Positions 53,550 through 64,000 of a DNA stretch of 64,000 bases are shown one piece after another. This stretch comes from Branchiostoma floridae (taxonomy: Eukaryota > Chordata > Leptocardii > Amphioxiformes > Branchiostomatidae), in NCBI RefSeq assembly GCF_000003815.2, contig NW_023365723.1:326699-390698 (forward strand), written 5' to 3'. The position numbers and the translations under genes are program-made. The notes beneath the pieces were generated by a model. That model did no database searches. It was not told where the DNA came from and saw only the letters and a list, made by a program, of their open reading frames with translations. Numbering within the stretch: the first letter of the stretch is position 1; every line of letters begins with the position of its first letter.

Positions 53550-53829
53550 AATGAATATTTTCTAACAAGGCCCATTAGTTACACGTTCTACATGAATTCT
53601 CACGCAAGTTGCCTTACGGGTAGTCTGTACATCTACTTCTAATGCTGACAGGGTTGTTGTTTTTTTGCCTTTGGTAGGTGATGGTTTGTACAGTTTCGCC
53701 CTTTGGAAAGCTACACTATCTGCTTTACTAAGTCCTCTACATGCTAAAACAAAATCCCCCAGTTTTCAGTTAGACCCCCACCCAGAGGCTTATATATAAA
53801 AAATAACGTTACAGCCTTGTGGAGAAATG

Positions 53830-54397
53830 TCAATTAGAAATTTTATAGTATTATGGCGTTTATCATTTGACCTGGTCATTACTCGTGCAATCAAACTGGA
53901 AGGCCGCTCAACGAAAATTCAGTTACAATCAGTTACATGTATTACAGACACTTTGTTACCAAAATTTTGCTTCAAGCAAAACTGTAACAGTTGGCATGGT
54001 TTTCCTTACTGCGTCACATTGGGAGAAACCTGAGACGGCCGCTATTCATAAAAAGTGTACATGCTGTCGACACAGAAATACCAAAAACGATAGTAGAGAT
54101 CTTGAAGAGAAAACTGCGTCTCATCAACACTAAAATGAACTGATAAAAAGGAGAGATTGCATTTTGAGACATACGGTCAACATGAGACACAACATGTTGG
54201 AATACATTCATCAGTATGAGACAGTTGGGTAAACCAGTGTATAATCTAACCTTATCATCCCCACTATTACTAAAACTACCCTCATCTAAGTGGACTGCTA
54301 TGAGTTGTGTCTTCAGGCTGCTCTGAGAGATACTGGACTGTGACCTGCATCCGGTCAATGTTCTCCACTGCAGTGTTCTCCATCCCATGTCAAGCAC
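53830..54397 (-). pseudogene. DDE transposase, DDE_Tnp_4 type, with HTH
   Basis: The minus strand reads DDKVRLYTGLPNCLILMNVF and HVVSHVDRMSQNAISPFYQF, ILVLMRRSF, then FGISVSTACTLF: the helix-turn-helix region (F.TG(L/M)...L..L...V........L......LLVLM.LR......LA.RF.(I/V)S.ST.....). After several frame changes it continues NFGNKVSVIHVTDCN and [17 protein letters not shown], matching the F......V.(I)DC.E.(F).ERPS......(T)(W)S.YK(H/R)HNT block with the first catalytic aspartate. HNTIKFLID follows. This family (IS5/Harbinger-related, ISL2EU and Kolobok relatives) is cut-and-paste. At least two frameshifts and a stop kill it. Confidence 0.75.
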
Positions 54398-55006
54398 AGT
54401 GACTTCTCAACGCAGTACAAACTAACGATATTGCATGACGAAAAGTCAGGAGCTACCACACCTCTGTCTATCTCCAGTGCCGACATCAGTCAAAATGAGG
54501 GGATCACGTGACGGAGGCAACGGTTATATGGTTGGATCGCAATGCATTCTGGGAAACGCTAATTATCTGCTGTAGTTCTCCACTGTCATTTCTGTCTGAC
54601 GTCCTGCGTCACATTTCGTTGTTACATCTGGTACAACAGGTGGGCATGGAGGATCAATGATAGCGTCCGCTAAAAATGAAATAAACCCATACGTCAAATC
54701 ACATAATGCAATTTTGATATTTTTTGTGTTATAATGAAAAGATTACAATTGCTCCAACTTATATAGATTGATTAGTAAAAAAAAAATCTGTTCACAAACA
54801 TTTTTTCTTACTTTCATCGGGGATACTGTCTGCCCCGCCGCCGACACACACGGCAGTGCGGTCACGTGATCACGACTTCCCACTCTTGCGATGGGGACCT
54901 CTTTACCCCACCGGGCACGATGACTTTAGAGATCTTTGCTGAAAGATCAACACCCGTCTCATCGGCGTTGCAATGTGACGTGGGGATTTTTGCTTTTGGC
55001 ATTTGC

Positions 55007-55255
55007 CTATGTCAGCACCTCCTCTAGCATGAGGAAATACTCCAAGATGACGTCTGGAGTGGCTATGAGCGCTCTTTCCTTATCCAGCTGGTCAGGAGAC
55101 CGGAGGCTGAGATCAGCATGATTTTCCCTCGTATCCTTCCCCTCAAAGATGCAGATCACCCTTGTTGATGAGTTCGGGTGTTTTGTGTTCAGGACCTTGT
55201 ACCCAAGTTTGAAGAAGTCCCGTCCATGGTCCCCCAAGACATTCACTTCAGCCAC
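55007..55255 (-). pseudogene. transposase-like fragment (GDHGRDFFK motif)
   Basis: The minus frame reads MAEVNVLGDHGRDFFKLGYK and VLNTKHPNSSTRVICIFEGK, ENHADLSLRS and DKERALIATP. A GD.G..FFK......... NS....(V/I).(I/L) pattern occurs in the nuclease core of an animal transposase family that I cannot name with certainty. Open for 82 codons, with no upstream support. Confidence 0.4.
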
Positions 55256-55439
55256 ATTTAATTACTAATAATCTTTCCGTTATACCATGTCAGGTATCAG
55301 CGAACAAAATATTAGAAATAATGCATCGAAGTATTTAAGAGACCAATCGAGCTATCCATCTTACTGTCTAGAATGTGACTGTACATTTTGCAGTTACAAT
55401 TTTTCACTTACCCCTCGTCCCTGTTCTTATCCAGTGTGT

Positions 55440-55895
55440 CTACAACAGAGGCATGCAGATCCATCACTCCAGCCTCCTAAAACCTTGGGTTTGAGCGGGC
55501 CTTCGCTCTTTTCTTGATCTCAATCTGGTGGTCAAGGGCCTTTATTACCTTCACGGTGAGATGGAAGCCCCTGTCGGCCAAGTACTTGGCGTTATGTTCC
55601 TAACGCCTCTCTTCTAGGTATAAAATAGCACACAAAATTAAACAATGTTAATAAGTATTAAGTATTTTCCAACATTAGCTAGGACATTCTCTTTGTCCTT
55701 ATCCCTGACCCATCCACAGGCCACCGCCAACCCCCGCTTTCGGGGTGCCGGACCGATGGTACCACTCCATCTTGAATCGCATAACAATACCCCCCCCCCC
55801 CCCCGGTCATTCTCCTTACATTCCATCACCCACCTTGCTCCGTCTTCGTGATGGATTGTCTGCAGCGTCAGACGCTGTAAATGTCCAGTAAACAA
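55440..55895 (-). pseudogene. coding-like fragments, unidentified
   Basis: Two minus pieces: 55895-55638 (TIHHEDGARWVMECKENDRG, GPAPRKRGLAVACGWVRDKD) and 55610-55440 (HNAKYLADRGFHLTVKVIKA, LDHQIEIKKRAKAR, with stops). They lie upstream, on the same strand, of the GDHGRDFFK fragment and may be earlier parts of the same gene. A C15 run interrupts the first. Confidence 0.3.
55790..55804. repeat. C15 homopolymer
   Basis: Fifteen C in a row (glycines in the minus-strand frame). Confidence 0.9.
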
Positions 55896-55899
55896 TGAC

Positions 55900-57090
55900 A
55901 GTGAACGAGACCCCCAAAAAATTGTATCGATATTTTAGTACACAATACGATGGGTAGTGGGTGTTGGCAGTTTCATAATTTTATTCTAGTGCACTTACAA
56001 AGACTTACCATTTTGTGACTTGAAGATTTTGAGTAGAGTGAAGTGAGAACTTTTCTTAGCCTGATTCCTTTGAGTTGAATGAGTTAAGGTCATGCGGCTT
56101 AGTGTCAGACGGACTATTTCTTCTAATCACACAACTATTTGGCGGATATGTTCATGTGAAAAATCAGCTGCAGACTAACCCATGTCTGTAAATATCGTCA
56201 AATGATACTTACGCTGTATACACGCCGTTTAGAAATAAAAGTCAGCCTCTTAGACGACAGAAATGAAAGGCGAAGATTACACCGGCGCCAAAAACTCGGA
56301 GTGGGTTGTGCCAAAATACTGCTGCCTAACAGCTCCAGAAGCTGACCTAGCTGGGGCAAATCCAACAGGTGGGCAATCTCAGATAGGTGCTTATTTTGAT
56401 TTTGGGACAAAAAAAAACAGCTCAACGATAACATTCTAAAACTCACTTTTTGTCCTTTTCATTTTTTGAAATCCGAGACTTGGTCATATTAGTTTTAGAA
56501 ACGTCCGTCTTGGAGGTGCTTTATTACTTGGGTTGTTAAGAATTCTGAAACTCATCAATGTGTGTAATGAGGTTTTACCTATTTCCTTAAACTTCAGCGT
56601 GTCCTCACTTTGAATATCAGAAATAGATGCTCCCTTGAAGGGTTGTGGCAGACATCTATTGTGTGCAGGGTCAGGGGTGAAAAAAATGTGGCATCTACAA
56701 TTTTGTTTGTATGATAAACAATATTCTGCCTCTCCTGTTCAATTATGGTAGGACAAAGATCAGTCTGAATTATACTGTTTGTTTGGACAAGAATTTGTCC
56801 CTTAACTTGTTGAATTAATTTAGCTCGATATGGTAAATGGAACAAGATCTGGTTAAAGCATGACAAAGAGGCACCATCATCTTGTATTTATACAAGCGCA
56901 AATTCCAAATCATGGATCTAATTGATACGTAAAGTGAAATGTATGCCATACAATCATCATGAACAAATCTATCCCTAAACAAAAATACTTCATCACGAGC
57001 ACATGCACTTGAACAGAATGACTTAAAATCATCCACAATACATTCTAATTTAAGTTTAAATAATTCCTGTCTGCTAAGTAAACAAAGTCG
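55900..57090. other. no gene recognised
   Basis: AT-rich sequence with short frames on both strands; nothing with a domain or splice context. Confidence 0.4.
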
Positions 57091-57109
57091 TCTCTAAAAC
57101 CTGGGCCCA

Positions 57110-57225
57110 CTAAGTGTGGTTCTGATTCTGGATCCTTACCTTGCCAACAATACTCTGGGCTGTAAAAGAACAACTTGATGAACATTGATCAATAATACTA
57201 TTCCTTTAGAGTCCAGAAAATCTGG
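57110..57225. repeat. LINE-family repeat, third copy
   Basis: AAGTGTGGTTCTGATTCT, CTTACCTTG, CAACAATA.TCTGGGCT and TACTATTCCTT match 44680-44800 on the same strand. It abuts the inverted repeat X at 57225. Confidence 0.6.
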
Positions 57226-57570
57226 AAAATTTGGTGCTCTCAAACAAAAACTGTTACCACAGCAATTCGCAATATCCATACCCCCTGTGCGTTATATTGG
57301 GGCTGACGGGGTGTTTGACTAAAGAGAAGAGTGCCATTACTCGGCGTAGGATTTCGTTGTTCCAGTTTTATCTGAAGTAACGCAAGACCAAGGAGTCTAT
57401 CGTCCTCGCCGTTTCCTCCTTAATTTTGTCATTTCGGCTGCCATACCTTTATTTACATTACTTTGCAGAACCGCATTCTGTCTCGTTCCTGTTCCCTGGC
57501 TATACCGCTCACTGGCTTCTAATGTCTGCAGACGTACGGAGATGTTCCGGGTCAGCAGACCTAAAAGTGC
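57225..57570 (-). repeat. dispersed repeat X, minus copy
   Basis: Reverse complement of 41245-41640 with scattered changes, e.g. AAACAAAAACTGTTACCACA, CAATATCCATACCC, GGTCAGCAGACCTAAAA. Confidence 0.7.
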
Positions 57571-57732
57571 CCGAGTTTTCTCTCTAGGTCTTTATACTTA
57601 AAGCCATCCAAGAACCTGTCCCTAATCCTTCTCTGCCCCGAAATTTCCTGTATGCTATAAGAGCGTACATATCGATGTATTTATTCATCTCTTCCCTACT
57701 CCATCGCATAAAACTTTCCTATGATAACGGGA

Positions 57733-59065
57733 GGCTCTGTCACTGGCACCGATGACGCGATGTGTAACTTTGCGTGTGATGAGGGTCTGATAACCTACAA
57801 GCTAACTGTCCAAGCTTACAACGGTGTTCGGTTGCTAGAGTCCAGTTGCTACGCGCACTGTCGGGTTGCAGGGGGTATCAGGTTACCAAGTTTGCCGCGT
57901 AATTAAAAGATAGTGACAGAAAAAAAGCCTCTCGCACATGTGTCGTCAAAGCGAGATGAAAGTAGACAATGTACATATACCTCAAATCGTTTTTCGCATC
58001 ATGTTGCATTATTTTGTCTTACAATTGAACAGTTGATGTCCGGACGCCTAGATCTAAGTAATGCCAGCCTTTTCTGTTGAAGTAAGCTGAATGGTCATCA
58101 CTTGGTGCGATGATTGGAATATGCGTGCCATCGAACGCACCGGCACACTGTGGAAAGCCGCGTCTTGTCATCGAACTCTCTAATGTTAGCACGCAGACGG
58201 TCTCCTCTCGGGATGTTCATGTAGCGGTCCTTAAACGCATCGACTAAAGCTTTACACACCTCGTGGACTATGGTACAAACTGAGGACCGTCTTACCCCAA
58301 ACAGATGTGAAAGGGGTCTGTAGTCGGCCCCCGTGGCCAGGTACCATAGCGCCACGCCCACTCGCTTGGTCACAGAAATTGCTTCCGTAAACCGCGCGCC
58401 GCATTCAGTCGTGTCAGCCGTCCACCTAGCTCCGTACAAATGAAATCAAAGGTGGCCCACCCTGGGACCGAGGGTGATACGGAATACACAGTGTTGTATT
58501 TTATTTAGATCATGCCAACCAGAGGAAACTCATGTTTAACGAAAAAAAAAAACTGTCCTTAATGCACATTGCGACAAAACATTATTCATTCGAATAAAAG
58601 AACCGGGTAAAGGAACAGGCTTCGAACCGGTTAACGTAACATGCTTCGATCTCACTTCGAGTTCACCTGAGTTCAGCTAATGAAATGAAACTAGAAATGA
58701 AAGTTCATAACATCTTGATTTGTTGCGATACAAAGGGGCTGTCGAGAGGAAGCGCATTGATATCACATTGAGGGCAGAGTTCAATCAGCCAATATGAAAC
58801 TAGTCACTTTAACATTTGAAACGCACAGAACGAGAGTCATAAGATTCTACTGAATCTTCATTTGCTGCGATGCCAAAGCGCGATAGGAAGAGCCAACGAA
58901 GCTCTATTGTAATCAATGGAAGCCCGTGTGATACAATTTCGAAGCCTTTGTCATGCGGCTTTTAATCACACGGTCCGGAACACCTCATAGTATCGAACGC
59001 TTTCGCGTCACAGGTTGATGGCAGCATCTTGATTTTGTCACAAAGACGTTTATCATTAAAGAGCG
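57733..59065 (-). mobile_element. repeat unit E1 + Harbinger, right copy, transposase half
   Basis: Reverse complement of 13040-14230, from GCTCTGTCACTGGCACC to the insertion point of the 3.78-kb element. The other half of the unit continues at 62850. The flanking region at 58600-58990 matches the sequence upstream of the left transposase (CGGTTCGAAGCCTGTTCC; GTGTGATTAAAAGCCG). Confidence 0.8.
58040..58439 (-). pseudogene. PIF/Harbinger-type transposase, right copy
   Basis: The minus frame reads FTEAISVTKRVGVALWYLAT, YRPLSHLFGVRRSSVCTIVH, EVCKALVDAF and YMNIPRGDRLRANIREFDDK. Here the frame is intact exactly where the left copy has its frameshift (HLFGVRRSSVCTIVHEVC), but it is shifted just before the aspartate block (CRCVRWHAYSNH in place of C.GA.DGTHIPI). 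The two copies are thus broken independently. Function and mechanism as for the left copy. Confidence 0.82.
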
Positions 59066-59116
59066 CACAGCACGAAATCTGGTATTTAAGCAAGCTTAAA
59101 CTCAACGTAAACGCGA

Positions 59117-59515
59117 CGTTTCTGCACCCTTTCCGCAACTTAACGACATCTATCCGCGAACGTAAAGATCCCCTTTAATGTTACCTTTACGTTGGCACTT
59201 ATATGTACGTTTCGGCACTCCTCACGTGCCTTTCCGCAACTATTAGACGCTTAGAGGCGTCGTTAATGACAGTTTTTCGTAACCTATACGGGCGGAAAGC
59301 ACGCGTTTCTTAAGACCTTTCTGCACCCTTTCCGCAACTTAACGACATCTATCTTTAGTATCCGTGAACGTAAAGATTCCCTTTAATGCACTTATATGTA
59401 CGTTTCGGCACTCCTTCACGTGCCTTTCCGCAACTATTAGACGCTTAAAGGCGTCGTTAATGACAGTATTTCGTAACCTATACGGGTGGAAAGCACGCGT
59501 TTCTTAAGACCTTTC
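59117..59515. repeat. ~199-bp tandem repeat, left subterminal
   Basis: Two imperfect units with a period of 199 bp share CTGCACCCTTTCCGCAACTT, ACGTTTCGGCACTCC, CTTTCCGCAACTATTAGACG, GGCGTCGTTAATGACAGT and AAAGCACGCGTTTCTTAAGA. Each unit holds several CTTTCCG motifs. Confidence 0.88.
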
Positions 59516-59519
59516 CGTG

Positions 59520-60880
59520 ATCTTTTGACCACATTTACAGTCGATTTCCGTCACGATTTCCCCACGTTTATGTGTCGTTTACACACCCTGAAAGGCACGT
59601 GAAGAAGTGCAGAAACGTACTTATCCGAACGCTTTCCGTGATCTTTCCTTGAACTATAGTTGTCATTTATTTTTAGTAAAGGCGGCGTAAGTTTAAACCT
59701 TTCCGCATCTTTAGGTAGGCTTTATGTGTTTTGTGTGGCTTAAATTGGAACTTTTGCATCGGGTATGCGTGTCTTATTTGGTGTGAATCATACCTACACC
59801 GGTATCTATGGCTTCGCCGTCTAAACTATCTTGTGATTCTAATTGTGGACTTGGATTGGTCGACCGAGGGAACAATCGGTGTACAATATCCATGGACGAA
59901 TATCCGCTACATTTAAGTCCACAATTTGGAGTCCAGTGTCGGGCGATACGCCTGGAAAGACGTCATTTCAAGCAGCATAGTTCCATCTGGCCATCACATT
60001 AGGAAAAATCCGCTGAGATTCCCGAAGACGGGTACTGTTTTGTGATGAACAGGCCGTGCTCTCCATGTCTCCGCCAGCTTATGCTGGTCAAGACGACACA
60101 GTCTTGAATTCACCCTGAGTTGTGCCCCGTTGAAGACTCTCCAACATTCTCCGTTTCTGGCAAGCCTTGAGTGTCCTAGGGTTATGTCCGTTCCGTTCTG
60201 TAGTTCCGTTCGAACCCATTTGCGGCAAAGCCACGCCGATAATCCGTGTGTTGAAACGGATCCAAGGCTCCTTCTTGACTTGTCCCAAAACAGACGCCCT
60301 GCAAACTGGTTTCTTCTTTAAATTATGGTATATTCGTTAGGTTTAAAAAACCCACCTTTGTCTGCCATTGGATAACGCCATATCACATGACTGGCCTCTT
60401 CTGGGAGCTGCTAATTAGAAATTCAATGCCGCGTTGTTCGTTATTCATAGTTGACGGCGAATAGATTTGAATTTGAAAAACACCATCCCCTTTGTACGCT
60501 GTTTAGCCAAGGTTAAGCTAAACACAACTGTTACCACACTAGAAAATACCAGCCTTTCTGGGAGAACGTGATTATTGCTTGTAGATGATAAATGTTCTTC
60601 CAGATGATAAGAAAGTTTTTTTTGTACAATTATATAAACAGCAAACCCGCTATATTCCCATGATACGTTACCGGGTAGTGAGGACGCTATGTCGTCGGGA
60701 TGCCAAGCTGCAAGGCACAGCCACCCGCGAGCGACATACTGGACAGGCCGCCCAGTACTAGTCCTCTTACCCTGAACGGGAACACGCCGTAATTATGACC
60801 ACCAATCTTCGGGGGCATGTACGCAGTCCTCCCGGCGACTGTTGTTTCCTTTCAACAAGGAGGTTAAATATTTAATTTCC
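59520..60880. other. interior of CACTA-like element, no gene recognised
   Basis: The only frames are short (59731-59916, 59808-60002, 60130-60321) and without a recognisable domain. CNCGLGL-type residues in the second (SNCGLGLVDRGNNRC) are suggestive of a zinc ligand pair but nothing more. Confidence 0.35.
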
Positions 60881-61527
60881 TTGCTTTCAACGCTACCTCT
60901 CCAACATCTTTTTCTGTAACTATCAATCTCCACCTCTGTAAAGAAAGTTCAGAGAGTTTTCTGAAAAGTAAGCTCAAAGGCAAAGGTAACGGAACGATAT
61001 CGGTAACATACGATACTACTGGAAAAAATAAACGCTACCTTTCCGACATCTTTCTTGCACCTGTACATAGCATCTTTTTGTGTAAAGTGAGCTCAATGGT
61101 AACGTAAAGACATTGGAAAGATACGATATGTTCCATGAGGATATTTTGATTTTCCTGGTTTCGTCAAACACGCTAACACAGAATGAGTTATTCAGGCGAA
61201 GTCGCTACTTTAGTGAGAGGCGCATGTGGTATATTGAGCGGAAAATACTCGTAATTTGGTAAAAGCAATCCCTCTTTTAAGAATAATAATTAACGCTACC
61301 TTTCCGTTTGCACCTATACACTCCAAAAATTGTATCTGCTATATGTAAGTTTTAACCAGGAGTAAATGTTGCTTATCTTGGTTAAACTCAACACGTTAAC
61401 ACAGCAGGGGCTATTCAGGCGAAGCTGCTGCGTTAGTGAGGGCGCATGTGGTATATTGAGCGGAAAATAATGCCTCTTCTTCAAATAATAATTAACGCTA
61501 CCTTTCCGACATCTTTTTTCCACCTAT

Positions 61528-61571
61528 ACATAAAAGGGGGGAGGTTTGCTTAAACCTCCCCCCTTTTATGT
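61528..61571. other. perfect 20-bp stem hairpin, copy 1
   Basis: ACATAAAAGGGGGGAGGTTT, loop GCTT, then its exact complement. Three identical copies, one per tandem unit. It could extrude as a cruciform or act as a terminator-like or binding structure; no function is known. Confidence 0.9.
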
Positions 61572-61827
61572 AAAGTCAGCTCAAATGTAACGGAAAGACA
61601 TCGGAAAGATTGTATCTTTTATATGTAGCTTTCACACAGGACGAGATTTGCTTTTCTTTGTTAAACTTAACACGCAAACACAGCAGGAGCTATTCATTTG
61701 AAGCCGCTGCTTTAGTGAGCGACGCATGTGGTATATTGAGCGGAAAATACTCTTAATTAGGTAAAAGTAATGCCTCTTCTTCAAGTAATGATTAACGCTA
61801 CCTTTCCGACACCTTTTTTCCACCTAT

Positions 61828-61871
61828 ACATAAAAGGGGGGAGGTTTGCTTAAACCTCCCCCCTTTTATGT
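61828..61871. other. perfect 20-bp stem hairpin, copy 2
   Basis: Identical to copy 1 in stem and loop. Confidence 0.9.
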
Positions 61872-62124
61872 AAAGTCAGCTCAAATGTAACGGAAAGACA
61901 TCGGAAAGATTGTATCTGTTATATGTAGCTTTCACACAGGAGATTTGCTTTTCTTGGTTAAACTTAACACGCAAACACAGCAGGAGCTATTCATTTGAAG
62001 CCGCTGCTTTAGTGAATGGCGCATGTGGTATATTGAGCGGAGAATACTCTTAATTTCGTAAAAGCAATGCCTCTTCTTCAAGTAATGATTAACGCTACCT
62101 TTCCGACATCTTTTTTCCACCTAT

Positions 62125-62168
62125 ACATAAAAGGGGGGAGGTTTGCTTAAACCTCCCCCCTTTTATGT
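62125..62168. other. perfect 20-bp stem hairpin, copy 3
   Basis: Identical to copies 1 and 2. The next unit (about 62420) has lost the pairing: its loop region reads TCTCCATAGACC and its right arm is changed. Confidence 0.9.
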
Positions 62169-62849
62169 AAAGTCAGCTCAAATGTAACGGAAAGACATCG
62201 GAAAGATTGTATCTGTTATATATAGCTTTCACACAGGAGGAGATTTTCTTTTCTTGGTTAAACTTAACACGCAAACACAGCAGGAGCTATTCATTTGAAG
62301 CCGCTGCTTTATTGAACGGCGCATGTGGTATATTGAGCGGAAAATACTCTTAATTTGGTAAAAGCAATGCCTATTCTTAAAAATAAACGCTACCATTCCG
62401 ACATCTTTTTTGCACCTATACGTAAAAGGGGGAGGTCTCCATAGACCTATACTGATAAGAGTATGTAAAATGAGATCAATTGTAACGGAAGGGCAATGAA
62501 AAGATATCATCTCCTATTGGTAATTTCCACCTTAGAGAACCACGAAAATAAAAAAGGCGAAGGTCAACTGATTGTATGTGAACGTATGGTCGGTTCAAAG
62601 CCTGTAGATGTTTTCTGTACATAAGCAATACCTGTTTCATATACGGCACATATAAGGATGCTTAAAGGTTATGTAAAGATATTACATGTATTTAATCTGC
62701 CTTAACGAATACGGAAAGGTTACGGAAATGTAAAACCATCGTTTCCGTGGTCTTTACGATACCGTAAACTCTGCGGAAATATTTTCCCACCTTTAGGCTA
62801 CATTTAAGTATCTCGGAAAGTATGCTTAAATATTCGTTTTCGTGCTGTG

Positions 62850-64000
62850 GCGGTACTTCTAAAACCCCCTAGTAAGCCTCCGTGGTCTTCTTACGTCATC
62901 ATCCAGCCTCCACCGAATACCCTCCCAGACGGAATATACACAAGCGCCGCCATAAAATAGTCCGGGGAATAAATAAATGTTTGACTAATATGCCGCTACA
63001 TTGGATAGTTTTGACTGTTCGTTACTATTTCATTCCAATTTTTTTACGAGGTAAGCTGTACGTGACTCTCTAATTAAGAGCTTAGCGGTATTTCAGATGT
63101 TGACGCGCACTGATACAAGAGAAGTTCCGTGTGGAACTTGTCAGAACAGGGCGGCCGTTGTGAGGTGAGGATGGACATTTGCAAGAGCAGCAGTTGTCTT
63201 TGTGTTTTGTCTTATTTTTCCCTCAAAAAAGCTCAGCAGTTATCTTCATAGTATGTCTGGTTCGGTGGTAAGATGTTACATTGTAGGTTGGAGCTTCAAA
63301 ATTACTACTGTTGAGGAAACAGTTGTTTTTGTTGTGAGGTTCATGGCGGCCGCACGTATGTTGGGGAAATTTTTTTGCGTTGAAATTGAAAATGTCGGGA
63401 CGAGGAAAACGATATTTTGGCCATAATACTCGCCACTACCGGTATGGTGTACTCACTGTGTTGAACCTGGAGGCTGTGGACTAAATTTTTGTGTGATTTT
63501 CATGAGTGGAGTTTCGTTTCTGTTGCTGACTTGCAGCGCCAAAGAACAAAGGACCGGGGTGGCGTGGCCGGCTCACACGCGTTCTATCTTTGTCGTTGTG
63601 TTCATTCTGAGTCACAATATTGGTCAGTGTAAGGACAACAGGGCATTTTATAGGACCTGATTTGTACCGAAACCTGTGCATCAATACTTAAAACTTGTTG
63701 AGGCTCACAGCTCTATTTTTTGTTCTCTTCCGCGCTAAATAGAAATAAATATGTTTTTCTTTTTTTCACAGGTCACTCAGACTCAGAGGGTGTACAGCAT
63801 GGCACGTGGGTCTGGTGATCTCTGAAGTGGCAAATCACCAGAGCAGGATGCTGAGACATCACTTTCAGTACCTTGATGAGAGCAGCAGCAGTTGCTGCAA
63901 TTAATATTCCTTACACCTCAAAATATGCAGAGCAAAACTATTGGCAACGGCAGGACCTCCAGCTTACCCAGGGTTGTTAGTCAGGTCTACTCTTACAGCT
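62850..64000 (-). mobile_element. repeat unit E1, right copy (continues past window)
   Basis: Reverse complement of about 11870-12990: CCTCCACCGAATACCCTCCC, GGCGCCGCC-type start, GGCGTGGCCGGCTCACACGC against the left GCGTGTGACCCGGCCACGCC, and at the end CACAGGTCACTCAGACTCAG followed by GCATGGCACGTGGGTC. A splice acceptor (TTTTTTTCACAG at 63770) precedes the exon-like end, as in the left copy. It joins the transposase half across the 3.78-kb insertion. Confidence 0.82.

Larger units (their letters stand above)
60885..62510. repeat. ~300-bp tandem repeat array, right subterminal
   Basis: About six units start near AACGCTACCTTTCCGACATC (60889, 61022, 61293, 61494, 61795, 62092, and a diverged one at 62387). 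The middle three are closest, with a period of 297-301 bp, and each contains CGGAAAGACATCGGAAAG, GCGCATGTGGTATATTGAGC and a G6/C6 hairpin. Outer units are shorter and more diverged. Confidence 0.88.
59066..62849. mobile_element. CACTA-like TIR element, 3.78 kb, TSD GCG
   Basis: The ends are inverted repeats: CACAGCACGAAA then TATTTAAGCA on the left, and the same read inward on the minus strand from 62849, about 24 of 30 bases matching. GCG is duplicated on both sides (59063-59065 and 62850-62852), and the left copy of the host repeat (near 12985) shows the empty site with one GCG. A CAC-starting TIR, a 3-bp duplication and dense subterminal copies of a short motif fit the EnSpm/CACTA group, though the canonical start is CACTA/G. 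The middle has no recognisable transposase, so it is non-autonomous. The motif CTTTCCG (and its complement) recurs dozens of times near both ends. Confidence 0.85.

Noticed and set aside
61300-62510. Tandem array considered as a CRISPR-like array
   Set aside because: Repeats are ~300 bp and diverge gradually with no unique spacers; the genome is animal.
59066-62849. Reading the CACAG ends as RSS-like RAG/Transib termini
   Set aside because: The flanking duplication is 3 bp (GCG), fixed by an empty site; RAG and Transib elements make 5-bp duplications. No spacer-nonamer layout is seen.
1-64000. tRNA, rRNA and snRNA genes
   Set aside because: Scanning by eye for A/B-box pairs and rRNA cores gave nothing convincing; a covariance-model scan would be needed to exclude degraded tRNA-derived SINEs.

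Overview
The window is animal genomic DNA: genes are broken by introns with GT..AG borders, there is no operon structure, and most of the sequence is built from decayed, nested mobile elements. Two things point to an invertebrate deuterostome, most likely amphioxus (Branchiostoma): several fragments related to the catalytic core of RAG1, as carried by the ProtoRAG transposons of lancelets, and repeated P2X7-C-terminal-like cysteine domains. The species is an inference; no single-copy host locus proves it. One run of 100 N (17338-17437) sits inside a locally duplicated segment, as expected from a heterozygous genome assembly.

Layout. 0.5-5 kb: exon-like pieces of one or more unidentified plus-strand genes. 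7.0-8.85 kb: a processed retrocopy of a SUMO mRNA on the minus strand, complete with poly(A), AATAAA and a 15-bp target-site duplication, whose SUMO reading frame is intact. 9.0-9.8 kb: RAG1-like fragment A. 10.6-11.75 kb: exons of an unidentified gene. 11.7-14.2 kb: a repeat unit that ends in a PIF/Harbinger transposase pseudogene. 15.1-16.5 kb: a TIR element with a TAA target duplication. 16.8-19.1 kb: a segment duplicated around the gap, plus a P2X7-C-like domain gene. 20.9-23.7 kb: piggyBac-like, LINE, hAT and two more RAG1-like fragments packed together. 26.4-30.4 kb: a second copy of the 11.7-kb unit, split by a CR1-like LINE that is itself split by a Harbinger-type MITE. 31-41 kb: duplicated blocks with an Ulp1-like protease fragment, CHHC zinc-finger exons, a hairpin MITE and a tandem duplication. 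41-54 kb: retrovirus-type integrase, LINE endonuclease, gag-like and DDE transposase fragments, with a 3.1-kb tandem array (45.9-49.1 kb) of a short TIR element. 57.1-64.0 kb: an inverted copy of the 11.7-14.2-kb unit, interrupted by a 3.78-kb CACTA-like element full of short subterminal motifs and hairpins.

Few of these sequences can work together. The only reading frame of a known cellular gene that looks intact is the SUMO retrocopy. The LINE has one frameshift plus one insertion; the RAG1-like, Harbinger, integrase and DDE genes all carry stops, frameshifts or lost catalytic residues. The value of the window is mainly historical: empty and filled copies of the same repeat date several insertions relative to one another.
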